A stretch of 64,000 nt of DNA, from assembly GCA_014281115.1 (NCBI GenBank), contig JACONQ010000020.1, positions 1,054,001 through 1,118,000 on the forward strand, read 5' to 3'. Positions 44,027 through 53,674 of this stretch are shown here, one piece after another; position 1 is the stretch's first letter, and each line of letters opens with the position of its first letter. The position numbers were made by a program, and so were the translations under genes. Origin of the DNA: Laburnicola sp. R22_1. Lineage: Eukaryota > Ascomycota > Dothideomycetes > Pleosporales > Didymosphaeriaceae. Under the pieces are notes generated by a model. The model did no database searches, was not told the DNA's origin, and worked only from the letters and a program-made list of their open reading frames with translations.

Positions 44027-45272
44027 GGAAATATTTCTGTAAAGGAAAATGTCAACAGTGTTTATCTGCAGGTTGTGTCGAGGTCATTAGTGAGAACATA
44101 CTTACTACATAATCATGTCCGTTTCGTCGTCTCTGAACCACACAGTAAGCAGTGGTATATAGTCCATTCAAAAACCGCATCCAACGCATACTACAAGCGC
44201 ATGCATGAACTGTTAACATTCCCGCTGCACGCTGCGCCAGCCATCCCTCAACCTCAACCACATCCCAGGCAATGTAAACAACGTAATAACAGCCATGATA
44301 TACCGCAATAACATGCATGTTATGCCTCTAGAACAAACCACGTGCGCCCCGATCCTGACATCGTGACCAAACAACCAATTTGAACAATCTGCCGCTCAAT
44401 CAAATTGATAAGCAGATCTTCAGAATATCAAGCTGAATCAAAACATCTACAGCCTATGTCTTCAGCTTCCAAGCGTGTAACTCCAGTGTCGTTCACAATA
44501 CGCCTATCAAGATAGCCATTGTTTTGGTTGAAAGCTACCCTCCTCCCTCACCCCACTTCAGCAGCAGCCGCAGCAACATCACGAGATGGCGGGTCATGCC
44601 ATACACGGATATCTCCCGCCTCGCAAGGCACAATTTTCCACACTGGAGTTTATCCGGTGCCTCATATGTATCCCTACTTTTACCCGGCCGGCCATGGATG
44701 GAGGGGCGGGCCTACGCCACCAAGCCCCTCCACCCGCAAACCTAGCCATCACCCCAACATCCCACGCGCTCTTCAGCCTAGGTCCCATCGAAAAAATCTT
44801 CCTTCCAGAAGATCGTCGCGATCAGGCGGCATGTAATCTTCTACCCTGGATTTTGCAACCCCTGGAGAGAAGGGGAGCGTTCGCCGGCGTGCGTGATAGA
44901 TGTATTCTATATGCCCTCAACATAGGCGCGTACCTAGCGCATGCTGTGCCCTACGCCTAGACGCCCCTCTCCCGGGCAGTCTCGACGTCCCGCAGCGCTG
45001 GAAAAATGCAAGCGCGCGGCGTCACTGGTTCAGCAGAGGGCAAAAGCAGTACACATGCAGGGGCGTTTATCTCGAGGCCGCATGCGCTATAGGCCCGATG
45101 GCAGGGTGGATATACTGTAGACTCCTACGCGACCCGTCAAACCCTTCCGCATCCGTCTCAAGAACCTTGGTATTAGCAGCACGCGTGCGCACTTATTAGA
45201 GTGAGTGTAGCCGCGGCTGTAGTCTAATACTTCTGCAGCAAGGATCGAGCTGCTGCTTTGCTTCGATATATT
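44027..45272. other. intergenic, nothing supported
   Basis: 1.25 kb. A 124-codon frame from 44586 has random-looking composition and is not accepted. The rest shows no RNA gene or clear repeat. Confidence 0.4.
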
Positions 45273-46568
45273 ATGACCGACCGGGCGCGCCCTCTTCGTA
45301 CTGGATTTCTCATTTGCCTTCTGATAGCACTTGCTCTGCTCATTTTGTTCAGCTGGTATAAAGTCTTCTCGTATAATAAGAAGATGGCGAGGATTCTGAA
45401 TATCGATTTGAATGATGGGAATAAGATGCCCCAGGTGGGATATGGCCTGTGGAAGGTCGACAATGCCACGTGTGCGGATCAGGTGTATGCGGCTATCAGA
45501 ACGGGATACAGGTTGTTTGACAGTGCTTGCGGTACGTACTTATTCTTTGACTAGACGAAGACAAAAGCGGAATTTCGGTTGGGATTCATGCGCATCCCAT
45601 CGACCAATACGGAAAGCCACGATTCTGCTGTGAAAGCTTCACTCAGACCCCATGCGAACTTTCGCTGACATTTTTTCTCAACACCAGATTACGGCAACGA
45701 AGTCGAGTCCGGACAGGGCATCGCCCGCGCCATCAAAGAAGGCATCGTAAAGCGCTCCGACCTCTTCATCACCTCCAAGCTCTGGAACTCGTTCCACGAT
45801 CCCGAGCAAGTCGAGCCCATTACGCGCAAGCAGCTCGCCGACTTCGGAATCGACTACTTCGACCTCTACATGATCCACTTCCCCGTCGCCCTCAAATACG
45901 TCGACCCCTCTGTACGCTACCCGCCCGGCTGGTACGTCGACGACGCAGGGACCAAGCTCGAGCACGGCACCGCGAGTCTGGAGAGCACGTGGAAGGCGAT
46001 GGAGCAGCTGAAGAAGAAGGGGCTGGCGAAGAGCATAGGTGTGAGCAATTACACCGGCGCGCTGCTACTGGATCTGTTTACGTATGCGGAGATTAAGCCG
46101 GCTGTGCTGCAGATTGAGCATCATCCGTACTTTGTGCAGCAGAATCTGGTGAAGCTCGCCAAGCAGAACAACATTGCTATTACGGCGTACTCGTCGCTTG
46201 GACCGCAGTCGTTCGTCGAGTGCGACATGAAGGTTGCGGAGAATACTAAGCCGTTGCTTACGCACGACCTGATTACCGGCATTGCGCGGAAGCATGGCAA
46301 GACGCCGGCGCAGGTTCTGCTGAGGTGGGCGACGCAGCGTGGGTTGGCCGTTATCCCTAAGAGTAACTCGCCCCACAGGTTGGCGCAGAACTTGGATGTT
46401 GTGGCCTTTGATCTGGGCGAGGATGAGATCAGCAAGATTTCTGACCTGGATATCGGGCTGAAGTTCAACGTGCCGACAAACGTACGTCTTCTTGTTTGTG
46501 TTTTGTCTTGGTTGGAGTAATCGCTAACGATCCGATAGTACGGCATCCCTTGCTATGTCTTTGCTTGA
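45273..46568 (+). CDS. xylose-reductase-like aldo-keto reductase
   Basis: Exons 45273-45531, 45688-46481 and 46539-46568; 360 aa. With numbering from 45273 the AKR catalytic tetrad is D83, Y88 (FDSACDYGNE), K117 (TSKLWN) and H150 (IHFPV), with exactly the spacing of fungal xylose reductases. The cofactor-binding [10 protein letters not shown] is present, as is YPPGWYVD. Family members reduce aldoses such as xylose with NAD(P)H. From the first ATG the protein has an extra 37 residues forming a membrane anchor ([15 protein letters not shown]). A second ATG at 45384 ([12 protein letters not shown]) would give the ordinary 323-residue cytosolic enzyme. I kept the longer form because the hydrophobic segment is unlikely by chance, but the short form is quite possible. 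The last exon encodes only YGIPCYVFA. Confidence 0.87.
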
Positions 46569-46628
46569 GCGTGTCACTTTCTCCAGTGCTCCTCTTTCGC
46601 AATGACGGCGTGGTGATATGTGGTCTCA

Positions 46629-46716
46629 TACAGTACTAGATAAGAGTATGAGTACCGTACCTGAGGATGGACAATACCGAGGTCGACTGTACTGAGACTT
46701 TTGTCCTGTGGCTGTA
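46629..46716 (+). repeat. miniature inverted-repeat element, copy 5 (88 bp, best TIRs)
   Basis: Left end TACAGTACTAGATAAGAGTA pairs with the right end ACTTTTGTCCTGTGGCTGTA as an imperfect inverted repeat of about 28 bp. The centre ACCTGAGGATGGACAATACC followed by GAGGTCGAC matches the family. Ends are TA..TA, as for TA-duplicating elements. Confidence 0.7.
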
Positions 46717-46898
46717 TGTGCAGTGACAGGGTGTGAAGGACCATGGCAGTGTATAGTCCACATAATGAATCATGATGACTTGCATCTTCCAAAGATTCGA
46801 CGCTCTCCACTAGAACGTCGTACCATGAGAATACGACACCATCGTTCGTTCGAAGGTTGTTGGAGTCTTAAGGCAGGTTACAGTGCGTTGAAGAGTGT

Positions 46899-46942
46899 GA
46901 AGAGCGCGCAGGCGCGAAGAGCGTGCAGGCGCGAAGAGCGTG
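46899..46942 (+). repeat. 17 bp tandem repeat, about 2.6 copies
   Basis: Unit GAAGAGCGYGCAGGCGC occurs at 46899-46915 and 46916-46932, with a partial third copy ending at 46942. Confidence 0.75.
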
Positions 46943-47214
46943 AAACAATCCAAAGACGAGAATGGTGAGGTTCTCGATTCGGGCGAACAATATCCAGACT
47001 CCAATAACCGCTTCTTATTCCTTCTTTCAGCAGTGGCTGACCTAGACCCAAAAACAGACACACACCTCATGCGGCTCACGCCTAGAACCCCTTCCGCACG
47101 CGAGCTGAAAAGCTAGCCGCCGTGTTCGTTATCGCAACGCAATGTATTTGAAAATGGCGCGCCCATCAATATCCTCTTTCGTTGTTGGCAGGAAATCCCA
47201 GCGCAGTCGCAACC

Positions 47215-49056
47215 ATGCTACTCACTCCACGATCATCGTCTCTACAACTCATCCTGTCCATCATATCGTTGCAAATCATAGCCACTTCCGCAGCACCGGT
47301 CGAATCTGAGACGCAAAACATCACCGTCGCCCTCCCCTCAGGAACCAAAATCTACGATTCAGAAATCGTCTGCACGCCCGCAAAATGGAATGACATTGTG
47401 TTGTTCTTCCTGCTCAACTACGTCACCCACGCCCTCACGACCGTCGTGCTCCCCGGCGAAGGCTGGGAATCCTACCTGACCAATGCACTCGCATCGCTCT
47501 TGTTCCCAGGCTTCGGCGCCTATCGGGGCCTGCGTGCCATCTTTGTCGGGTGGGCGACGGTTCGGAAGAGGATTAGAGCTGAGCCGTGGGAGCAGGGGGA
47601 GACGGCGGATATGCATAAACATAAAGCGAGGAGAGCGCGCGATTTGCAGAAGGCGAGGAGGGCGGGCGCGCTGTGTATGGTTGTGCGGTCGGCGGATTGG
47701 ACACCGCAAGACGGCGATGAGATTGCTAGAAATGTGATGCTGGTGAAGGATATGGGGAGGGAGTCATTCTTTAAAGCGCGGAACGGGAAGAAAGAAGCAG
47801 TGGTCAAGGAGCAAGAAGTGGGCGCAGATGCGTATGACGACGACCAAGCCCTGCTGCAAGATTCGCATCTCGAAATGAGGTCCATGTCCGCAAGCTCAGG
47901 AATGTCTGGGATTCAGTTACACACGTATTCCACCCCGTGGACGTATTGCAGGAAAGCGTGTCCGGACTCTGTAGGCTCGCGTACAATACGGTGTGCTCCC
48001 GCCGAGCTTGCTCCAGGATACTCCATCATTATGGTCCCAGCTTGCACTCCGGTTCGGAACCTAATCGACGATGCGGCGATCGACCGTATCAATTCCAACT
48101 ACGACATAATGCGCGGCCTCATCGCTCTCGTGCAAGCCCTGCTCGCTATCCAGACGCTCTACCAAACGCGTGGTGACCAGCTCGACCGCTACGGCTACGC
48201 AGCGTTCGGCCTAACCGTCGCGCCATACGCAGTCATGAGTCTAGTAAATCTCCTCGGCTCGCTCGCTCGACCAGATTACGATGCCGTGTACATGGTCGGC
48301 TCACCCATCATGGCCGAAGAGCGGCGGAGGAAAGGCTTACAAGGATACTACGACGGCGTAGTAGGCGAAGTGTTCGAAGCCGACACCGACAGCAACGAGT
48401 CTTTCTCCGACAACCTCGTCGAAGAAGGAACCCAGTTCGTGAAAAGCGCTGTCAAATTCGTCTCCATCGACAACGAGCTGTACGCTAGGTTCTCGAGCCG
48501 CGGGACCGCTGCGTCTCCGTACTACGCTGAGTCCCTCGTCAAAGTCATCGTGGGCGCAACACCCGATTCCGCGTCGCCTAGGAGGTCGCTTTTCGTCCCG
48601 AACGCATCGCCATTTTCATACAATCGCGCGGATAAAAGCCCCGTTCTTGAAGCGCTGCCTTCGCCGCTCATTCTCGACACGGTGACGTGGCCTAGCAAAC
48701 TTCTTCCCCGTAGTACGCGATACATCAAGCGCAGTCGATACTTTGCGTTTGCGCTCTCACTCAGCCCCATCATCCTCATCCAAGCTCTTTCAGGGTTCAA
48801 AGCCGGCTCTAGTACGATACTTCAGCAGGCGATTACCATGCTTTGGCTGGCATGGGGCAGCGCGATTGGCTTCCTCGTTGCGAAGTATGAGAAGAAGGAC
48901 ACGATTGGAGAGAAAGTCGACGGCGTGACGAAAGTGCGCAGCGTCATGGTGAAGGCGATTTTCTTTCTGGCGCTGGGATGGCCTGCGGTTGCGGGGTGGG
49001 TGGTTGTGGCGAAGATGTTGTTGGACTATGGGAGGTGTGTTAAGTTGCCTGGTTAG
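47215..49056 (+). CDS. multi-pass membrane protein of unknown function with signal peptide
   Basis: Single exon, 613 aa from the ATG at 47215. A signal peptide (LQLILSIISLQIIATSA) is followed by a short lumenal part with an N-glycosylation site (QNIT). Membrane segments are visible near WNDIVLFFLLNYVTHALTTV, NALASLLFPGFGAYRGLRAI, then after a charged cytosolic stretch with many Arg/Lys/Ala (MHKHKARRARDLQKARRAG), a cysteine-containing loop (WTYCRKACPDSVGSRTIRCA), IMRGLIALVQALLAIQTLY, YAAFGLTVAPYAVMSLVNLL, and three more at the C terminus (YFAFALSLSPIILIQALSGF, AITMLWLAWGSAIGFLVA, AIFFLALGWPAVAGWVVVAK). Layout is typical of fungus-specific uncharacterised membrane proteins; I do not recognise a named family. 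The neighbour at 49997 is also a small multi-pass protein. Confidence 0.75.
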   Translation: MLLTPRSSSLQLILSIISLQIIATSAAPVESETQNITVALPSGTKIYDSEIVCTPAKWNDIVLFFLLNYVTHALTTVVLPGEGWESYLTNALASLLFPGFGAYRGLRAIFVGWATVRKRIRAEPWEQGETADMHKHKARRARDLQKARRAGALCMVVRSADWTPQDGDEIARNVMLVKDMGRESFFKARNGKKEAVVKEQEVGADAYDDDQALLQDSHLEMRSMSASSGMSGIQLHTYSTPWTYCRKACPDSVGSRTIRCAPAELAPGYSIIMVPACTPVRNLIDDAAIDRINSNYDIMRGLIALVQALLAIQTLYQTRGDQLDRYGYAAFGLTVAPYAVMSLVNLLGSLARPDYDAVYMVGSPIMAEERRRKGLQGYYDGVVGEVFEADTDSNESFSDNLVEEGTQFVKSAVKFVSIDNELYARFSSRGTAASPYYAESLVKVIVGATPDSASPRRSLFVPNASPFSYNRADKSPVLEALPSPLILDTVTWPSKLLPRSTRYIKRSRYFAFALSLSPIILIQALSGFKAGSSTILQQAITMLWLAWGSAIGFLVAKYEKKDTIGEKVDGVTKVRSVMVKAIFFLALGWPAVAGWVVVAKMLLDYGRCVKLPG

Positions 49057-49996
49057 AGAAGGAAAGAAACCCCGTAGGGTTGCAACCGTCTTGAATTGCT
49101 CGCCCGATGTCACTTGCGCCCATTTCCATCCAAGGTGCACGCGCCCAGCTTCCCTCCAGATGTCTCCCATGTTGATCTCCCGCCACCGCAATCGCCAAAA
49201 TGCCCCCACCACTCCCAATTCGGTCGGTATGTGAACGCGCCAACACTCCGCCTCTATTGTTCCAGCGCCACAAAACGCCCTATCCAGCGAGTGAGCGTCA
49301 GCCAACTCAGCTGTTACAACTACCGAGCGGCCCAATCCACCGTGAACACAACATTAGATTACAGATCATGTAGGCAACGCAACGATGACGTCAGCAAGTC
49401 ATGCCTCACGCCCAACCCAAAAAAGCCATCATCACCAATTCCCCATCAGCAAGAAAAATCCCCCACTGGTGGTACATGCACGCAACACAGGCCCAAACTC
49501 CCCATCCTGTCCGGCTCACTCCGTACGGCGTCGTACATACCGTATCCCAACCCCGCGCCATCCGCTTACCAACAGCCACAACCAACGCCGCCATCACATC
49601 ACACATCACCAGCCATTCCACGTGCCCTGCGACTATCTCCATAGCCCAAACTTTGTGCTATCTATACGCACATACGCATTGTCTTCACAGTAATTTCCAT
49701 CGCGATCTGACCTCTCCATGACGTAGCATATGCTCAACAAAGGATTGGTTGGTTGGTTGCATGCGGTGCGGGCTTCCCGGGGATAATCGGACGGAAAGCC
49801 CGGCCCCGGCAAGCTTACGGAGGTCCTTGACGACAAGACAAGACAGCACGACCGAGCGAGCGAGTGCGGAGGGATAAAAGGGCTTGGGACAAACGCCGCC
49901 GCGTCGCGCCGCGGGGTTTAAAAGCTACTTACTGTTTGCTGCAGCTTGACTTTTTGTTGTTTTTTGTTCCAGCGTTCGACGAGACGGAGACTAGGC
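49057..49996. other. intergenic, nothing recognised
   Basis: C/A-rich over 49100-49650 on the plus strand; frames are long only because of low T content. Pyrimidine-rich segment before 49997 could be the leader or a leader intron. Confidence 0.4.
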
Positions 49997-50964
49997 ATGG
50001 GGTTTCTGGAGATGCTGATGCCGCAGGGCAGGTGAGTAGAGTCGTGCTTCGAAAGCTTTGTCATCTAATCCATCTATGTACCACCCACCCACCACAAGGA
50101 CCAGCACGGTGGTCATGATATTGTACTGGAAGGCTTTTGATGCTTTTTTTTTTCGCGCAAATGCATCTCGGGAAGAGGTAGCTGACTGCATTTTAGAGCC
50201 CTCGTCGTCATCCTGCCGGCTGTGACGCTCATGGCCCATATGGCTACCTTTATCCTACTCGAAGCGGCCTTCGCCGGAACCTGGAGGTCATCATGGTGCG
50301 CGTCCTATGATCTGATAGCCGCGTTTGCGAGCGCAATCGGGTTGTTGGGCGCTATCCAGGTATGTCGATTCTTGGGCGCGGTGCGATGTGATGCTACAGC
50401 CGCAGGACAAAAGTTCGAGTACAGTCGGCCTTGGTATTCCTTATCCTGGGGCCATACATGGTACTCTAACTTTTTTTTCCGGTGCTGTTTGGTCGACTGC
50501 GCTTGCGACCTGCGAAATCACCGCTGATTCTGGAGCAGAGACGGAGAATCTTGGTTGCGATGTTCCTTGTTGTCCACACCGTCACCCTCACGTTGATAAG
50601 CTCCCTGTTGCTTGTTCACGTTCTCCCGCGGAAACTCGCATCCGCCGTACCCGTATTCTCGCGACTGAGATACGACGGAACGCTCGCGACAAGTGTATGT
50701 GAGGGACTGGAGGTTGGGATTGGGTGGGAAGGGCGGTGGCTCGAGAGTTGTGTCTCGAGCTTTGGCGTTCTGGCTAGGAGCGCGGTTTGGGCTAGCGTGG
50801 TCATGATGGTCGCACAATGGCTCGTTGCCATCAGTGTCTGGAACTGGTTAAGAGCAGTGAAAGGAGAAAGGAACAACAGCACGCATGACAATGTGGACTT
50901 GGAAAAGAATAGCCATGTGGAAAAGATATCGGATTTAGACATTAGGCAAGAATACAGAGGATAA
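49997..50964 (+). CDS. small multi-pass membrane protein, intron carries a miniature element
   Basis: Exons 49997-50031, 50197-50359 and 50539-50964; 207 aa. Four membrane segments are visible: ALVVILPAVTLMAHMATFIL, YDLIAAFASAIGLLGAIQ, ILVAMFLVVHTVTLTLISSL and VWASVVMMVAQWLVAISVWN, followed by a charged cytosolic tail. Family not recognised. Intron 2 (179 bp) is much longer than is usual here because it contains a family-member miniature element (50393-50489). The 12-codon first exon is the least certain part. The last 30 bases overlap the 3' end of the F-box gene on the opposite strand (50935-50964). Confidence 0.65.
50393..50489 (-). repeat. miniature inverted-repeat element, copy 6, inside an intron
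   Basis: Left end TACAGCCGCAGGACAAAAGT followed by TCGAGTAC; the right end read in reverse complement is ACAGCACCGGAAAAAAAAGT followed by TAGAGTAC, a strong imperfect inverted repeat. The centre GTCGGCCTTGGTATTCCTTA followed by TCCTGGGG matches the family core. It sits wholly between the splice donor at 50360 and the acceptor at 50538. Confidence 0.7.
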
Positions 50965-51939
50965 AAATACAAGAATAACAAGCAAAGGAAAAATGGGACG
51001 CTGAGCATCTCGAGATCTATGATAGATGGGTGCAGAGGAATTCGCCAGCAGTGGTGTATTTGTCGAAGCCGATACCGACGGAGCTGGTTGTTCGGCGGTT
51101 AGAACACCAAACCGGATATTATCTTGCAGTGTGTTATCGTCCGGTTTTATCATGTCTTGATAAAGGACCGGCAGGTCGATGGTCCACTTATCCGCTGTGG
51201 CGCCTGTGACTGTATTAGCCAACGGATCACAACATACGCCATCAACCTTATGCCAGCCCCCGCGCAGAATGTGGAGCTCACCCGGATTCCCGCACTCCTC
51301 CCGTGCATACAGCCGTCCACTGACATTCTCTCGCAGGTCCTCGCTCTCTCCCGCAACAGGGTTTCTCCAGAAGCGGAATCGCTTGCACTCGGTTTTGTTG
51401 TTCAAAAACCTCGTATAAGTTCGCACCATCTTATAGCCGCAGCTGTCACACCCACAGTCGCATTTGGTCCAGCCTTCAATGCAGCCATTATGCATACACA
51501 TCCTCCTCACATCGCTCACCCATCCATTTTTTCCGCCGGGCTCAGTACGTATCACTCGGGCTAGTCGACCCACGTGCCAGGAGCAAAAGGATTGCGGGAG
51601 CTGGACGACTTCGGGGCGGTCTGCGTCTTGCTCGGATCCTATGCGCATGCAAGCGGGGCTACTCGCGGAAGCAAACATGACCCTTGGGTAAATATTCTTG
51701 CATAGAACACATCGTGTGTGACTGGGGTACTCGTTCGGCCGGGCGCGGATCCTCTCGATGGCATATTGGGTACACCGATTCAAGGTGCGATTCTTCAGTC
51801 GTGGTAGCGCTGGCAGGGTGTTGTTCAGGACAGCATTCGTCAGTTTTAGGGCTAGGATGGCGTCCAGTGGTAGGTGATCGCTGATCTCGAGGAGGAGCTC
51901 GGGAGGGAGTTGCAAAAGATATGAAGCAGAGAATGCCAT
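50935..51939 (-). CDS. F-box protein with C-terminal membrane tail
   Basis: Single exon, 334 aa. Residues about 7-45 (LLQLPPELLLEISDHLPLDA followed by ILALKLTN) are a typical F-box, the Skp1-binding module of SCF ubiquitin ligases. The middle has many cysteines and histidines in pairs (CVLCKNIYP, CMHNGCIEGWTKCDCGCDSC) that could bind zinc and serve as substrate recognition. The C terminus carries a hydrophobic segment (PIFPLLVILVFLSSVFLPNV), suggesting a tail-anchored protein. This F-box/Cys-rich combination is common in Dothideomycetes, often in expanded families. The substrate is unknown. The 3' end overlaps the gene on the plus strand. Confidence 0.78.
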   Translation of the reverse strand: MAFSASYLLQLPPELLLEISDHLPLDAILALKLTNAVLNNTLPALPRLKNRTLNRCTQYAIERIRARPNEYPSHTRCVLCKNIYPRVMFASASSPACMRIGSEQDADRPEVVQLPQSFCSWHVGRLARVIRTEPGGKNGWVSDVRRMCMHNGCIEGWTKCDCGCDSCGYKMVRTYTRFLNNKTECKRFRFWRNPVAGESEDLRENVSGRLYAREECGNPGELHILRGGWHKVDGVCCDPLANTVTGATADKWTIDLPVLYQDMIKPDDNTLQDNIRFGVLTAEQPAPSVSASTNTPLLANSSAPIYHRSRDAQRPIFPLLVILVFLSSVFLPNV

Positions 51940-52727
51940 TTAGTCCAGTACTCGCCTTTGCTATCTGCAACTTGCTATCAGGCGCTGTCGTCAATCCAGT
52001 CGATGGTTTTGGTGGTAGGAGGAGTAGGGAACAGCGTCGTGGGTCGCGCGAAGCAAACAGGCTGTGGAAAACTGAAGGCGGTTGCTTGCTCTGTGAAGTG
52101 ACAAATACTCTAGGGGGAAGTTGCGACTCAAGGCAGTCTCACAAACCAAAAGTGTGTGAGTAACTAAAGAGGCTCGATATAAAAGCCATGCTGATGTCAG
52201 TGAATGCTTACGCTATGAGTGTCTCTGCGGAGTTTCATATTGATCATCAATAATTGATGTGAACCGTGCTGCTGTTGGTCCAACAGGTGGCCATACACGC
52301 TCGTGAATGCGCCGACTCGGGCAAATGGGCATGCCAGCCATAAGGAGCGTGATGTCATGTCTGTTTGCAAGTGATGCTGCCGAGTGAGTGCGGTGCCGAT
52401 GAGACAGTGACTACGCCTCATGATGAGGGGCTGTGTGACGCGGGGCGTGTTGAACTATGGAAAGGATGTGGGATATGGTCATACGGGCCCATAACGTGGT
52501 GAGTGTGGCAAGTACGCAAGTGCGAGTCAGAAGGTATATAAAGAGACCACTCCCTTGTATACCCATCTGTCGGAGTTGCTCATGCAACGCGGTAGGTTGC
52601 AGGGGTCAGCGACCACTCCCCCTAGCCCTGGAGGAGTTTCCGTACTGTAGCGCGCAAACGTGCGCTATTAAGGCCCACCCTCCGAGTGCCGGCTGCAGAG
52701 ACCAAGTCTTATTGTTATTTTCACTGG
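51940..52727. other. intergenic/promoter of the F-box gene
   Basis: An 80-codon frame from ATG 51921 starts inside the F-box coding start on the opposite strand and shows a weak signal-peptide-like N terminus and four later cysteines; it is not accepted as a gene without expression evidence. Nothing else is seen. Confidence 0.4.
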
Positions 52728-52932
52728 ATGGCGGACGCCGGCCGCACGGATAACGGCACTGACGACGACGTGCAACGGATGAGTAAGTCACTTGTTCCAG
52801 CAGCCCTACAAGCATGCATGATGATGGAAAGCTGACCTCCCCGCAGCGGGCAAGACCATCACCGAGGCTCGCAGGAAGAGCGGACGGCGCGCGACTGCGA
52901 CGCACTCCAGCTTTCAGGGCCCGGCCGTGTAG
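52728..52932 (+). CDS. possible 46-residue protein, two exons
   Basis: Exons 52728-52782 and 52847-52932 joined by a well-formed 64 bp intron (donor GTAAGT, branch AGCTGAC, acceptor CCGCAG) give 46 aa: an acidic start (MADAGRTDNGTDDDVQRM) and a basic end (TGKTITEARRKSGRRATATH). The intron signals are strong, but the product is short and not recognised. It could be the 5' end of a gene truncated by the transposable element 100 bp downstream, or a chance arrangement. Confidence 0.3.
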
Positions 52933-53031
52933 AGGTTGAGGTTGTGCTGGGTGAACGGTCAGCACGGTTCGCATCACGTACAGTAGAAGCGCTGTAACCG
53001 CAAGCAACAAGGTGGCGGCACGTCGTCCTGA

Positions 53032-53674
53032 ATCTGCTAGTTCCGTTAATTAGGGGATATCTTAGCACCGCTCTAAAATTTGCCTACTACCTACTAAGAT
53101 TAATATTAATACTATATTATTATATAGTATATATACTATTTATTTAATCTACTAAAAGGTAAAATAATAATCGCTTTTATCTTAAATAATATAATAAAAA
53201 AGATACTCAGTCATACCAGATGGCAGACTGTCCATTAAATACTGTCGCTAATGCTGCCGTGCAGAAAGTTAACAATAAAATTATTATTATTTTATGTATA
53301 TTTTATTACTACTACTGTGTGCTAGGTACTAGGTTTTAGTGCCTTCTATTTTACTCCTCTCTGTGTATAGTGTGGACTCGACCTTAGTTAGAATCTCCAC
53401 ACAACGAAGATCTTTAATAATAAAAAAGATAGAGCTCTTTACGTAGTAAACTAAAAGGGTGTATATAGTATATAAATTCTTATAATAATACGTTTTTATA
53501 TATATAGTGTTAAATTAACTACCTAAAAGTAGAATAACAAATCTTAAATAATATAATAAAAAAAGCAAAGCCCCCTACTTAGGAAACAATTTTTTTTTCT
53601 ATATGTAAAAAAGTAAGTAAAAGGGAATTTTAGAGAAGTGCTAAGATATCCTCTAATTAACAGAACTAGCAGAT
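53032..53674. mobile_element. AT-rich element with ~50 bp terminal inverted repeats (643 bp)
   Basis: The left end (ATCTGCTAGTTCCGTTAATT then AGGGGATATCTTAGCAC) and the reverse complement of the right end (ATCTGCTAGTTCTGTTAATT then AGAGGATATCTTAGCAC) agree at about 46 of 50 positions; most differences are C/T or G/A, as RIP would produce. The interior is extremely AT-rich, non-coding, and contains an internal direct repeat (TCTTAAATAATATAATAAAA near 53182 and 53541). A non-autonomous DNA transposon decayed by RIP is the simplest reading. The termini are related to those of the element at 60749-61232. Confidence 0.8.

Larger units (their letters stand above)
46569..47214. other. intergenic with miniature element and 17 bp minisatellite
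   Basis: Holds the element at 46629-46716 and the tandem repeat at 46899-46942; the rest is the leader of the next gene. Confidence 0.5.

Noticed and set aside
44519..45199. Open frames of 99-124 codons between the two oxidoreductase genes
   Set aside because: Random-looking composition, mutually overlapping, no homology recognised.
51921..52163. 80-codon frame with a weak signal-peptide-like start and four cysteines
   Set aside because: Overlaps the start of the F-box gene on the other strand, hydrophobic start is poor, and there is no sign of a promoter.
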